DNA from: Trichoplax adhaerens
Lineage: Eukaryota > Placozoa > Uniplacotomia > Trichoplacea > Trichoplacidae
Assembly: GCF_000150275.1 (NCBI RefSeq)
Contig: NW_002060950.1
Span: 2,406,106-2,470,105, forward strand
DNA length: 64,000 bases
Direction of reading: 5' to 3'
Notes under the pieces: generated by a model
Seen by the model: only the letters and a program-made list of their open reading frames with translations
Database searches by the model: none
What the model was told of the DNA's origin: nothing
Translations under genes and position numbers: made by a program
Shown: positions 51,683 to 63,849 of the stretch, piece by piece
Position numbering within the stretch: position 1 is the stretch's first letter
How the letters are laid out: every line of letters begins with the position of its first letter

Positions 51683-54600
51683 ATGAATCGCAATGGAAAG
51701 GAATTGGGCTTCAGCCTCAAAGAAATCTGCCTCAAGGTCATTGCAGATCATATTGATGAATGGTTTTGCTCGTCGATATCGGAGTTAACATTAAAAAATT
51801 CAATGTATGTTCTTGGTCCATTCGAATGCCTCGGTAAGTTATTAAGGAGCCTACGAATTGAATTGCAGCAATCCTATTCTTAAGGGCTGGATTGCAGATG
51901 GAGCAACAACACATTTCTGTGTCGCTATTCTACACGCCTTCGCTTCGAAGCACTACATGCAGGCATGCAGTAATCCTATTCTTAAGGGCTGGATTGTAGA
52001 TTGAGCAAGAACACATTTCTGTGTCGCTATTCTACCATCTTCGCTTTGAAGCACTACATACAGTAGTCCTATTCTTAAGGGCTGGATTGTAGATTGAGCA
52101 AGAACACATTTCTGTGTCGTTATTCTGCACATCTTCGCTTTGAAGCACTACATACAGTAGTCCTATTCTTAAGGGCTGGATTGCAAATTGAGCAACAACA
52201 CATTTCTGTGTCGCTATTCTACACGTCTTCGCTTCGAAGCACTACATGCAGTAATCCTATTCTTAAGGGTTGGATTGTAGATTGAGCAACAATACATTTC
52301 TGTGTCGCTATTCTACCATCTTCGCTTTGCGCTTTGAAGCACTACATACAGTAATCCTATTCTTAAGGGCTGGATTGCAATTGAGCAAGAACACATTTCT
52401 GTGTCGTTATTCTACACATCTTCGCTTTGAAGCACTACATACAGTAGTCCTATTCTTAAGGGCTGGATTGCAAATTGAGCAAGAACACATTTCTGTGTCG
52501 CTATTCTACACGTCTTCGCTTCGAAGCACTACATGCAGTAATCATATTCTTAAGGGCTGGATTGCAAATTGAGCAACAACACATTTCTGTGTCGCTATTC
52601 TACATGTCTTAGCTTCGAAGCAGTACATGCTCACAGAGCAGATTAACTAATACCACAATAGTGGATTGATCGACTATGATATGATATAATGCAAGCAAAG
52701 GTATTCAGCCTTTCTGATATCAGTGCAGACTACCAGCATAGGAATATCCGTGCTATCGAACCGTGTAGCTGCACACTCATTGTGTAGAATATAAGCCCAT
52801 GATCAATTCGAGAGCGATCGAACTGTATCAATTTTAAAGGGACACAGCTAACTGGAGATAACCATCAATTCTACACCAGTAACATATCCCATATCTTTGA
52901 CATACATCATCAGCATCATTGTAATGTTGCTACCGCCAACAGCAAAGTTTAAGAATTTGAAACTGCAACCGGTGGTTCTAACACAGTTCAACTCCAGTCC
53001 GGCTTTGAGCCGAATTGCTGTGATAGCTAATTATATGATCGGTTAGTCCTAGCTTATCACTGTACAGTGTACAGTATTAAGTTAATGCTAACAGCTTGTA
53101 ATAAGCCATCGAGGATCTTGAAAAGCCTGAACTTACGTCAGTATTATTACGGTATAAGTAAGTATACGCGTACAGTAATTGCGAATCGAACTAGATCATA
53201 GTTGTAGATAACATTAATCATTAGTCTCCAAAATACCTTGTTCGCAACATACCCAACGAGCTACAGCCACTCTATCCCCCTGGACTGGATATACTTACTT
53301 TTTGTATAGTTGATGTGAACTAAAATAATAAATTTTAGCGATAAGATCGTTGTAGGCCTTCTAAATTAAATATCAGCGTCAAACAGGTAATATTGTTTGA
53401 TGACCGTTATTATACGCGTAGATTGTTATGCTGCCAGAAAATATCATAATGTTCCATGTTTTGTCCTGTCGATGTGATGGAAACAATTTACCTTTGTCAT
53501 ATCTACTTTATAGATTCCGAATCAACTCAGCAATTAATCAACTTATTAAGTATGAAGAAGAAACTTAAAGTAATGCACCTGCACCTACTGTTGCATTCAC
53601 GATTGGAAGCAATCGATTTTACCGTGCCGTGCGCTTTCATGAATGATATCTTTATTAAAAAGCTCGAATATCGATGTCCGGTAAGCAATATAACAACTAT
53701 GAAACTTTATATTAACGATACATGGGTGTCACTTTCGTTCGGTCTTGCAGTATGTAGCTACCTTAATTGTCAGAAATGTCTCCATGACAAGGGTCTTACT
53801 GACATGCCAACCAAGTAGCTGTTATAATTGTTGAATATTACGTTAGATAAACTGTGTCACAGACTTCAATAGCTGGAACTTACGCTTGACTGAATTAAGT
53901 AACTTCGATGGCCAAATATCTATTAGCTAAGAGTGAAGTATATCTTCATCGGCAGCCTTGTAATAATTGCAGCTAATTACAGTGATTGTCTGTTTTAAAG
54001 AATGATAGTAATATGAAGTTAAGCACCATGTGATGTACAATGGTTAATTGTGCTTAATAAAACAGTATACTAGTGCCATTGGAATTAAGATCCATTCGTT
54101 GCAGGCTTTAAATCGATTAAAATTATCTAATAAGACCTACCGTAATAATGAAAAAAATGATGAGGTGCTCTAGCTGCAACTAATACCACATTCAATTAAT
54201 GTAGCTTGCAAGTGAAAACGCCTATCTTTGCTTCAATCTTAATATATCTACTTAGAAAAGTAGCATAAGAAAAGTATAACACTGAGAGAGCAATTGATGG
54301 TACTTAGACCAATCAAACTATCGAAAAATAGATTTGGAATCAATTAGAATTAGTAAGCAAGCGGAGTATATCACTCTGATGTAACTACTCGATAAATGTT
54401 TAATTGAACCATCTCAACTTACTACTTTTTATATATTTCACAGAGCGATTAGTGGTATCATGCATTCAGAATTATATTTTTATGCTACTCTAAAGTAATT
54501 CTAATTAATTAATCCATTACAACTAATCACACAAATTGAAATAGATTATGCCTTGCTTTTCCTTTCTAAAGTAACCTAGCAATCTCATTTTAAGTAATCT

Positions 54601-56246
54601 ACAATCAGTACATTTGACGCTCATAGTATTCTATTAACTAATTAATGCATTTAGATCGGTTAAGTTAGGTTAGCTATCTACGATTTATAGAGCTCAACAA
54701 AAATTAAGATCAACTAACAATGATAAATCATAACCCGCATAAAGGAATCGGGAACATAATTATGTAATACTCATTTGCACGATAATTTTTAAAAAGCAAA
54801 ATTAGTCATGGTCACATTCGTACTACAATACTAGATCTGTCTACTCTATTACTACCATACATCAATTGCTTCATACAAACAATAATTAATTATTTTAAAC
54901 TAAAATTTATAAAGGAAAATTCTAAAACCATCTAAATTACAAACTTATAAACTTTCATTGATAGAAATTAATCAGAATATCTTTAAAGAACTGTTCCAAA
55001 GTAACGGCAAAGGCAATCAAGTGCTTGGCTGAAGCTTTCAATGCATTACAGTATCTCGATCTTAGCAATTGCTACATGGCTTGTAAAGATGATGTGTTAA
55101 GCTGCATTGGAAATAACTGTGCACAATTACGGCAATTAATTTTAGATGGTTGTAGCATGATCACCGATACTGGAATAAAAAATTTTTGCCAGTGTTTTGC
55201 CAAAGCTAATCGAGATCGCAAATTATTAAGGAAATTGAGCCTAGTTAATACACAGGTACGATTCGATAACTACTCGTATTAATTAATTATTAAGATCTTT
55301 TAATATCTAAGTTAACCCGTTCTAAGTGCTAGTATTGTCCTTATATCAGATTACGGATGCAGGTTTAAGGGAAGTATTACAGACCTTTCGGCTGCTTTCC
55401 ACACTTTCCGTCAGTGGATGTAGAGACATAGTAGATCCATTTTGTTCTTTCATTCCTCAAAAAAAACTATTTAGTCTTTCTATTCTTGACCTATCAAATA
55501 CGGGCATTAATGATATATCTGTTGACCATATAACGACTCTATGTCCTGGCTTACATGATATTAACATTAGTAATTGTGATAACGTAACAGACGTTACTAT
55601 TACTACTATTAATAGTATTAGTGGAGTAAGAAGTTTTTCTATTGCCGGTTGTCATTTAATTACGTTTACTATTGGAATTATCCCTTTACTATATAATCAT
55701 GGATATCAACTGGAAACGCTCAATCTTTCCGGTATGGATAATATCGACTTAGCCGCTATCTGGCATCTTTGTCCTCGATTAAAAGTATTAATAATGGAAA
55801 GCTGCAAAGATATTTGTAAAACACCTACATATGGAATAGATACCAATCAGAGTCGCCATCTTCATTTACAGAAACTAAATCTGAAAGACAGTACATTTTA
55901 TCAAGGGGAAGCAGACGTTGACGAAAGTCGTTCAGATTGTTTAAAATTTATAAAGAAATTTTGTGGTAATACATTGAAGTATTTATATTGGAGTAGGATG
56001 GAAGGAATTACTGATTCATTAATTTGTGATTTTCTAAATGAAGATTGCTTCAATTCTTTAACTTATTTGGAATTACGTTACTGTCATTATATCACAAGTG
56101 ATAGCCTAGAACAAATTTTACAGTGTTGTCCATCTTTGCAACAGTTAGATATTCGCTTCTGTCAGCAAATATCCACCGCCAATAATGAAGAGCTGAAATC
56201 ATACGCAGATGAGATAAATCATAATGTTACAATCCTTTGGGAATAA
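51683..56246 (+). CDS. Leucine-rich-repeat protein (FBXL/AMN1/Rad7-type repeats), 5 exons
   Basis: Exons 51683-51833, 53514-53680, 54105-54164, 54989-55255 and 55350-56246 join in phase to 513 residues. The N-terminus has SLKEICLKVIADHIDEW (about residues 10-26), then weaker helical sequence. From residue ~100 there are cysteine-containing LRRs of about 26 residues: CPALNRLKLSN, ALQYLDLSNCYMACKDD, QLRQLILDGCSMITDTGIK, LHDINISNCDNVTDVTI, LTYLELRYCHYITSDSL, LQQLDIRFCQQIS. Such LRRs form a horseshoe that binds substrates in F-box LRR proteins, AMN1 and Rad7. A canonical F-box is not visible. The SLxEhC pattern resembles the start of Rad7-like and BC/VHL-box LRR proteins, so a ubiquitin-ligase adaptor role is possible but only inferred. 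Exon 3 (60 bases) and the start of exon 4 are the least certain; an alternative acceptor at 54975 would need another exon. Intron 1 holds an eight-copy minisatellite. Confidence 0.7.
51866..52630. repeat. ~94-bp minisatellite, eight copies, in intron 1 of the LRR gene
   Basis: cctattcttaagggctgg (one copy cat...) starts at 51873, 51975, 52068, 52162, 52256, 52356, 52449 and 52543, giving steps of 102, 93, 94, 94, 100, 93 and 94. Each unit contains the short dyads acacatttctgtgt and cttcgcttcgaag, so each can form two small hairpins. Alternating variants (cgcttcgaag against cgctttgaag) suggest higher-order copying. Open frames through it do not persist because the unit is not a multiple of three. 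Confidence 0.96.
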
Positions 56247-57063
56247 ACTGTGGCAGCCTTGGAATTGTGATTCTTTTTACGTTATTGATCGAGCTTGTAA
56301 AATTTCCTATGGAGACATTTCTACAACTTATGCTGTATACGAGTATGTACAAAGTCTTATCGGTAATGCTATTTCTTTTTGCTATCCAAGTATAACGTGC
56401 CCTTTACTGTATGAATCGGATATGATGAATGTACTAGATTATGGTCTGTTCGATTGTTTTATTACAACCATCGTGCTTTGCATTGGTATAATTAACATGC
56501 AACCGTCATGGTATGAGGACGTATATGAAGCTACAGCGCTACGGGTGTTTGTATTGTATTAAATATTGGAAGATTTATGATTCTAATCCAAGTTTGAAAT
56601 TCCGCTTTAATTTGTAGAGATTAATTAGTTTCATTGCCAATTAGCAAATTAAACTGAATACAATACTAAATTAAAACGATTCCATTTTTTGTGCAATGTG
56701 CACTGACAAGAAGCAGCATGAAATGTTTGCATAATTGATATCGTTTTATAAAATTTTCTATACGTGTAATGAATGAATAACCTAATTGCAATAAAATGCG
56801 ACATTGAAATTATTATTGACAGTGAAAAATAAATGCACATTAATGAAACTACAAAACGAAGCTTAAAAAGTGATACTGTAACAGACTTATAAAATTTAAT
56901 GTCACAGCTGCCCACGGAATTAAAAGTACAGTTTGATATGAAACAAATTTGACAATGTAGCTGGCGATAAATTTACAGGAAACAGAAAAAGTTATGTCCA
57001 TACTCTTGCCTAAGTATGACAATGTCACAGATATCGATACTAGTTCTATTATTGGAAGTATTC
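56247..57063. other. Convergent spacer between the LRR gene and the kinesin
   Basis: About 0.8 kb holding both 3' ends. A 112-codon frame overlaps the end of the LRR gene (56224-56562) but has no recognisable domain and is most likely 3' UTR. No repeat or RNA gene is visible. Confidence 0.5.
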
Positions 57064-60000
57064 TTATTTTATTTTCTTTGTTGCTGTGCCAATATGGCAG
57101 TTGTTTACCTATTAGTAAATATTACCGATCATAAAATTTGTTTAATATTAAAACTTGCAGAAATTCACATACATAAGATTGAAGGTGTAACTCTTTTCCA
57201 GTTCAGCAAAACTAACAACTTTAACAGTAGCTAACGATAATACTAACCGTTGTAGCAAATCTTAAAGAATTTAAACTTTCTTGAAATGATACTTCATATG
57301 GTGAAATATTAACAAACATCAATCTATTGGAGAGAAGTGAACATAATTAATAGATGTTTACAAGATTGCCAGGGCATATCAATGATTAATTTTATTTTAC
57401 TTTACTAACGTTTTGCTATTCCCGCCCAGTGAATTTTGAAGTAAGTAAGTAAGTTTTGAATTCCTGTACGGGATATGTGAGTCCTGAAGGATTAAAATTA
57501 ATTTAAATTAAGGACATGGCGAAGATACCATCGAAATTTTAATGCTCTAACCATTATAATTAACTATGATCAAATCACTAAAGATACTTTATGACAAATA
57601 GCAATATAGACCTTATTAGCTAGAGCTAGAATAACTATCCCCAAATTACTCAAACTCTTGTTGATATTCTTAGCCTCAGTCAATCTTTCGCCGGTCGATT
57701 TGGAAACAAACACTCTCTCTGAGCCAGCGAGATCGATAAGATTTAAAGTTCCTATTGCGAATGTAATGCAATTCGAAATTAACAATATCGCAAGTAACCC
57801 TTGCATTTTCCCTGAATTAAGAAATTCTACCTTCACAGTTTTCATTAGTGATTGTATTTTCGCCAATTAATTTTAACCTAAACACACTGTGACTTCGCGA
57901 AGATCTTTCATTACATTCAGTCGCAGCAACTGCTCGGTTCTGCGTTGCTTTTGCCAACAACTTATGAACCTGAATATAAGATTAGTGAACACGCTATAAG
58001 CTCTACCCATAATTAATCAAAAGTTTTTTTCATACGTTATTGAATGCTACTGCATATTATCAAGTCGACAAAACTAGCCTCGTCTTCGGTTGTAACATTG
58101 ACAATTGTTAAATTCGTAACTTTGACATCTTTTTTATCGGGCGTAAATCTGATTTCGTGCTTGACATTATTGTTACTCCCCAATAAATCGCGAATAGTCT
58201 CGTTGTAAATCTCCAGAAACGAAGCTTCCATATGATACTGTATCAGATAATTATAGCGTTAATATCTACAAGAGTATAATAAAATAGGCTGTCTAATAAA
58301 GGAATTGCAATTCTCGCTATTTATAGTACACATTATATGAAAGATTCTAAATTACTTTCCATCCTTTTTCTTTTAAGTCTTTAGCAGAATTAAATATTTG
58401 AGCCACAGCCCTGGGAATAATACCAACGTTGGTGTAGTTAACATTATCAGAAACTGGAGGGCCTTCCATGGTGTAGGTCTTACCACTTCCAGTTTGACCG
58501 TAAGCAAAGATACATACGTTATAGCCGTCTAGAGCACTTTGAACTAACTGCGAAACTTCATTAAATACGTTTTCTTGGCTAGAATCAGGATGAAACACCT
58601 TGTCAAACTTAAATTCGTACTTATTTGAATTTCCCTTGGTGCTAGGTGTATCCTAAAATCGATAAATTTTAAAAAAATTTTTGAATCAGCAAAGATAACA
58701 CTAAGCGGTATGCAGCTATCCAAAATACGCATGCCATATATTAATGTACTTACTGAAGGCTGACTACTCTGTAATAACTTAATGTTTGCATCTGAACCTT
58801 CCGCAAAAATGATGTGTGAAGGATACATTTTCGCTCCTTCGCTATTTGTTAGTGGTCTCACACGACAAAATACACGAATATTGCCTTTTAATTCCTGAAC
58901 GCAATTATGCAGTTTGCGCCTTTCAGCTTCTCCACTTCGAAGTTCGGCATCCTTTTCTTGTATTGTAGCTAAGTAATTTCTAACGTCTTGTTCTAATTTC
59001 TCTATGACTTGATTTAATCGTTGGCACTCGCCGATTTTAGCTTCTAATTGAATCCGAACACCATTTAAGTCGTTAGTTATGGACATGGCTTCGACATGTG
59101 CTTTTCGAATCTGAACGTCTTTATCCTCTAAAGTGCTCAAGTAATTTAGAATTTCTTCTTCTTTTTTACTTATGGCTTGATTTAATCGTCTACATTCCGC
59201 ACTTTTTGTTTCTAATTGAGAACGAGCAGTGCTCAATTCTGTCATTATTGATGCAGTTTCTGCGGTCATTTTTGTGATCGTTTGCTGAAATGTACTAGCC
59301 TCATTACGAGCAACTGATAGTTGATTGCCAAGGCTTTCACGATCTCGTTGTAAGTTTTCCTTTGATAATTTAAGTAACTCAATCTCATATTCATATTTTT
59401 TCATTGAATTATTTATTTCATCTTGCAACCCTTGAACTTCTTGCTGAAATTTAACTTCTTTGTCTTTCATTTGCTGTTCAATACTAGTGGCAGCGCTTAA
59501 CTACAAAAGTATAAATTCCAACAGTTAGCCAATACGTAAAATATTTAGAAATCCGCATAAGGTATCAGATGATGAAATAACTGGCATGTATTTAGCAAAC
59601 TTAGAATTGAAACTAGCATGATTCTTCAAAATCTAACCATCAACGTAGGAAAGTATAACATTTATTACATATTTAGAGCACCAGTAACATGATATTTTAC
59701 CTAACCTGATCATTCAAAGCTATATTTTCATCTAGAAGCTGTTGAATTTTGTTGTCTTTGTCTTCGATAGCTTTACAACATGTACTGTGCATAGCAGGTA
59801 AAAGACCAAAAGCTTTATCGTAAACTTCCATTCTAGATTTTAAATTCCATTTCGGATACTTGCTGATCTCATCTTGCATAGCATTTAGTTGCAAGCCAAG
59901 TGCTAAATCAATTTAGTACAAGAAATATCAAGTAAGAAACATGGAAACTTAGAAACTGTTTTAATTAATTAAATAAACAGCAAAATGCTTAATCATTACT

Positions 60001-61746
60001 ATTTTTAATTACTCAGGAACTAATAGATTACGTTTAGGCTTAATACAATGCCTGAAGTACAGGAATAATTTACATTCATTTTTTCAATATTTGATTTCGG
60101 CTTAAGTTGTTGAACTACATAGAACTACTTTAAATTTATAATTAGAATTAGAAAGCAATAGCACAAAAGCAACAAAACTGGTAAACAAATTGATCAATTT
60201 TCTAGAAGTCATAATACGAATTAAAACACTGCTGATATTTTACACGTTGACGTTACGCCGGTACGTATTGTAAGTCTTTATATTTACGCGATTTTATAAT
60301 CATACCATTCCAATCAGTCAAATTTGGTTGAAAGTCTTTTATGCTATTCAAATTCTTAACACCGTAGCTATGTTTGCTGTCCGATAAAGTGCTACGAACG
60401 CTCTTTTTGCGTGTGCTTAATTTCGATGATTCTCCAACTCTAGATGTATTGAGCTTCTTGGGAGGCTGAGTTGAATGAGAAAACTTTTGCCTTTGCGCTT
60501 TCTCAGTTACCATTTTACGCACATTTCTAGAATCCTCAAGGTTAGCTTTCTTCTTGATTGAGGCATTTTTTGTATTAAATGCGGTATTAGAAGTTCGCAA
60601 TTTTCCTGCTGACGCCTTGCCACTATCAATTCTGCTGCTGTTTTGATTGGAAATTTTGTGTGGTGACACTTTGCAGATTAGACTTTTAGACTTAATACCT
60701 GGCTTCGGTAACTTAGATTTGACAAAGTTTCGTATCGGCTCAATATTCTCTATTGTGTTATCCAATTTGGATTTCTTCAATATAGGCTCAGCAGAATCCT
60801 AAAATGATTAGGAGCAAGCAATAATAATTAATAGATGATAAACTATATATTTAAGATTCCATCTTATAACCTCAATTTCGTTTAAGTCCTCTTCTAAGGG
60901 TAAAATCTTTGCAGACCGTTTAACCGCTGATGGTGGCCTTAATTTGGTAACACTCGGAGGACCTTGTATACCATCATTTATTACATTGATATCCCTCACA
61001 GCTAATGGAGTCAATGGCTGGTAGAATGCAGGAAAGTACGAGAAATTTAGTATAACGTGTAATTAATTGATACCTCCGTTTCTATATGTACCAAAGCATG
61101 CCTGGTATGTATGTATATATATATATATATGTATATACTATATCATACAGTACAATAAATACAATAGCTAAAGCGTTCAGTTAACATAATGCAACTTTTG
61201 CCCCCTGTTAACTTGCGTACTATATCACAAATCAGTTAGGCAAATAAAACCTTACACCAGTCGTTATGGCATGAAAGTTAGATAAAATTATGCCAAGTAA
61301 AATAGAAAATATATAATTGTAGTAGCAACTACTGTACTGGTATATCGGTATTTTCCCTTGCTTCAAAACTCCACCACTACATCACCAATACAATTTCATC
61401 ATCAAGTCATCTCTGTAAGTTAGTCTACATCCAGTCAAATCTCACTGAATGAATTAAAGTCGAGTTCTACATCTGTATGCTTCGATTAATTACTGAATAC
61501 TACCTTGGAAATTACTGCAAATATTGGCATGCAATTACACTGCTCAAACAGTACGATAACTGCTTGACTATATTACTACATTGAATTTATACATGTTTAT
61601 CATATCCTCATGATAGAACGTAAGAACAACAATCATCATCGGTGTATTCATTTATTGATGATCAAGTACATCCGACTTGCTCTATTAATTCGTATTTAAG
61701 TTTAGTAACTAGAGAATAATCAATACCAATATCTTACCTTTGCCAT
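57064..61746 (-). CDS. KIFC1: Kinesin-14, KIFC1/HSET/Ncd type, C-terminal motor, 12 exons
   Basis: Minus-strand exons 61738-61746, 60871-61017, 60306-60798, 59706-59902, 58754-59500, 58356-58652, 58070-58237, 57831-57969, 57612-57751, 57410-57483, 57248-57323 and 57064-57108 join in phase to 843 residues. The protein is a minus-end-directed microtubule motor that crosslinks and focuses spindle microtubules. Residues ~1-230 are basic and Ser/Pro/Lys-rich, as in the microtubule-binding tail; ~250-485 form the coiled-coil stalk; the neck [14 protein letters not shown] leads into a C-terminal motor. Motor motifs present: P-loop [21 protein letters not shown], switch [10 protein letters not shown], switch [37 protein letters not shown] and ESLNSLRFA, ending [14 protein letters not shown]. 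The first coding exon is only ATGGCAAAG. One donor (after 58070) is the unusual GTCGAC, chosen because it restores the family spacing exactly. Confidence 0.93.
58930..59225 (-). repeat. Internal 56-codon duplication in the kinesin stalk
   Basis: Within the 58754-59500 exon the pattern L-E-x-K-x2-E-C-x-R-L-N-Q-x-I, followed by N-Y-L-x-T-x3-K-D, occurs twice. The DNA landmark gatttaatcg recurs at 59179 and 59011, 168 bases or exactly 56 codons apart. 56 is eight heptads, so the coiled coil stays in register. Confidence 0.85.
61108..61132. repeat. (TA)n simple repeat
   Basis: A short run of alternating ta with one interruption by g, inside the first intron of the kinesin gene. Confidence 0.85.
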
Positions 61747-63114
61747 TTTTGAGAATACGATCAATACTGCTTAGCTTAACCAGTTAATACTTGCGCCTAA
61801 AGTGATCAATTTTCAAGACGTAGATTAATTCAATTCAGTATATCGATCTCGATTTTAATAGCAGTCTAAACGGTAAGATATTCATCGTTCCATTTTATTT
61901 ATTGTACAGTACAGTAAGTTCCAGTTCCTGATTGAGTGTGTCTATCGTTGATTTTTTTTTTAATTATCTTTAAACATGATTGGATTGCAATACCCAAGCA
62001 ACAAAAAATGAATGAGATTTCTACGCTACACAGCAGTTGGTAGCTATGCAACAAGTTCAAAGTATCGAAGTATCTGTGCTGCTTTAGTTTTCACAAAACT
62101 ATGTTACTACATCAATGCTATCATCATAATAATAGCAATTAATTGATAATTAGGGTATTCGCGTGCCTCAAAATAAACAAGATGAAGTTCAATAAAAAGT
62201 ACAGGTCCTGTTGCAATCTAGCTACTCGTTTTTTTGCAAGAAGGAGCTCATTTGTCATTAAGCATTGCTTCAACGTGAATGTTGAGATTGCCTACATACC
62301 TTCTTTCCCTTGGGTGAAACGTTACCTTCAGGGTTGATCATCAAGATTGGATTGCTTTCTAATTTTGAAACGATGAATGCGAAATGAATACTGTTGTCAT
62401 CGTATGGAATATATAATAATAATATACGATGGTAGCGAGCTGTTGTAGCTAAGCAAATGTGCAACCGACGTTGCAAATGATGTCATTGCATTCACCTAGG
62501 CGATCGCTATAACTTAATACCGACTACTGCGAATGATCCATACAGTCGATAGCATGCAGTATGCAAATCTCTTTCATCAAGAACTATTTGATTTTTAACG
62601 GTAATTTTTTTTGAAAACAGACTATCGTGGACGTCCAGTCGGACGGATGCGTCCGTTGATTAGCATATGGTTGGAGACTGGTAGCTCAAACATGATAATC
62701 AATTCAATTCGTGACTGAGTCGTCCATCCGTCCACGCCATAACAGATTCTGCTCAGTACAAAAGTGGTCTCTTTGGGCCAGCGTACAGTGTACAGTGCAC
62801 TTCACTACAGGATAGTACTGTACAGTGTTACGGTGGCCCAGTACCAATACAGTACAGTACTGTACGTACAATACCTGCAAGTTGCAAAGATTTTGTGGTA
62901 GACCGTAGACGCATAGCGGAGTCACTCACTCATGGAGCAACTCGCTATACTAGAGTATGAAGTGCGCGCAAAGACTTTGTGCTACACACATGATTTGAAA
63001 CATGCGCAAAGGCTTTCAAGTACAAGCACACGATTTCTAGTACGAGCAAAAGACTTTGTGGTACACACACACATGATTTGTACTGTAGTCCGCAGACTCT
63101 TTACAAAGTACAGT

Positions 63115-63148
63115 ACTGTACAGTACAGTATGTACTGTACTGTGCTGT
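63115..63148. repeat. Near-perfect 16-bp inverted repeat made of the GTACTGTAC motif
   Basis: actgtacagtacagta (63115-63130) and tactgtactgtgctgt (63133-63148) are reverse complements apart from one base, with a tg spacer. It could fold into a long hairpin. Confidence 0.85.
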
Positions 63149-63849
63149 ACTGTACATTGTACAGTAGAGATACGGTGGTAAATACCGTACTGTACTGTAC
63201 ACTTAGTGTACAGTACAGCACTCGCAAGGACAATATTGAAAGTGTGACGCCATCGAGAAAACTACGATGCTAAAGCGCGGCTGACGCCACGTGTACGATA
63301 TGGCGCCAGTGAAAATGGTATTAACCTGATGCTGTACCATGGGCTACTACAAAAAGACATTGAGTTTACCTGCTACACTATACTGTACACTGTACGAGTA
63401 GTTTTGTTTGTTTTACTTCTGTTTGTACAGTGTGAACCAGTTCGAATCAGAGTACTTTAATGGCAGCAGTTTTGACGTACTGTACACTGTACTGTACTGT
63501 ACACTACACTGGGTACAGTACATTACTTTACTGTACTGTACTGTACAGTGTACATTGGACATGGCCATTTTTTTGGCATCAATTTGTATAACATTGATCG
63601 CAAATGTATGGCTTTAATATGTACAGATCGCTCTTGACTTGGAGATTCTATATCCGTAATGAGTGGGTAACTTTCGACGATAGAGACTTATGTGTATAGC
63701 AAAGTTGATAACGATTGGTCTTTTTGAGCGTTTTGCTTCTACTTGCTACTATTCAAACATACAGTGTACAGTATAGCACTGTCCAGTATTGAAGAAAACA
63801 GATCACCTTCAGTACGGTGACCGAGAAGGACCACTCATCTACTACCGTA

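Noticed and set aside
52094-52572. Open frames of 63 and 100 codons with repeated peptide pattern
   Set aside because: They run through the 94-bp minisatellite, whose unit is not a multiple of three, so the frame is an accident of unit-length variation.
56224-56562. 112-codon frame overlapping the LRR stop
   Set aside because: No recognisable domain, and overlap with the end of a well-supported gene makes 3' UTR more likely.
62932-63273. 113-codon plus frame and an overlapping 83-codon minus frame
   Set aside because: Both consist largely of GTACTGTAC repeats, which are open on both strands because the motif is palindromic.
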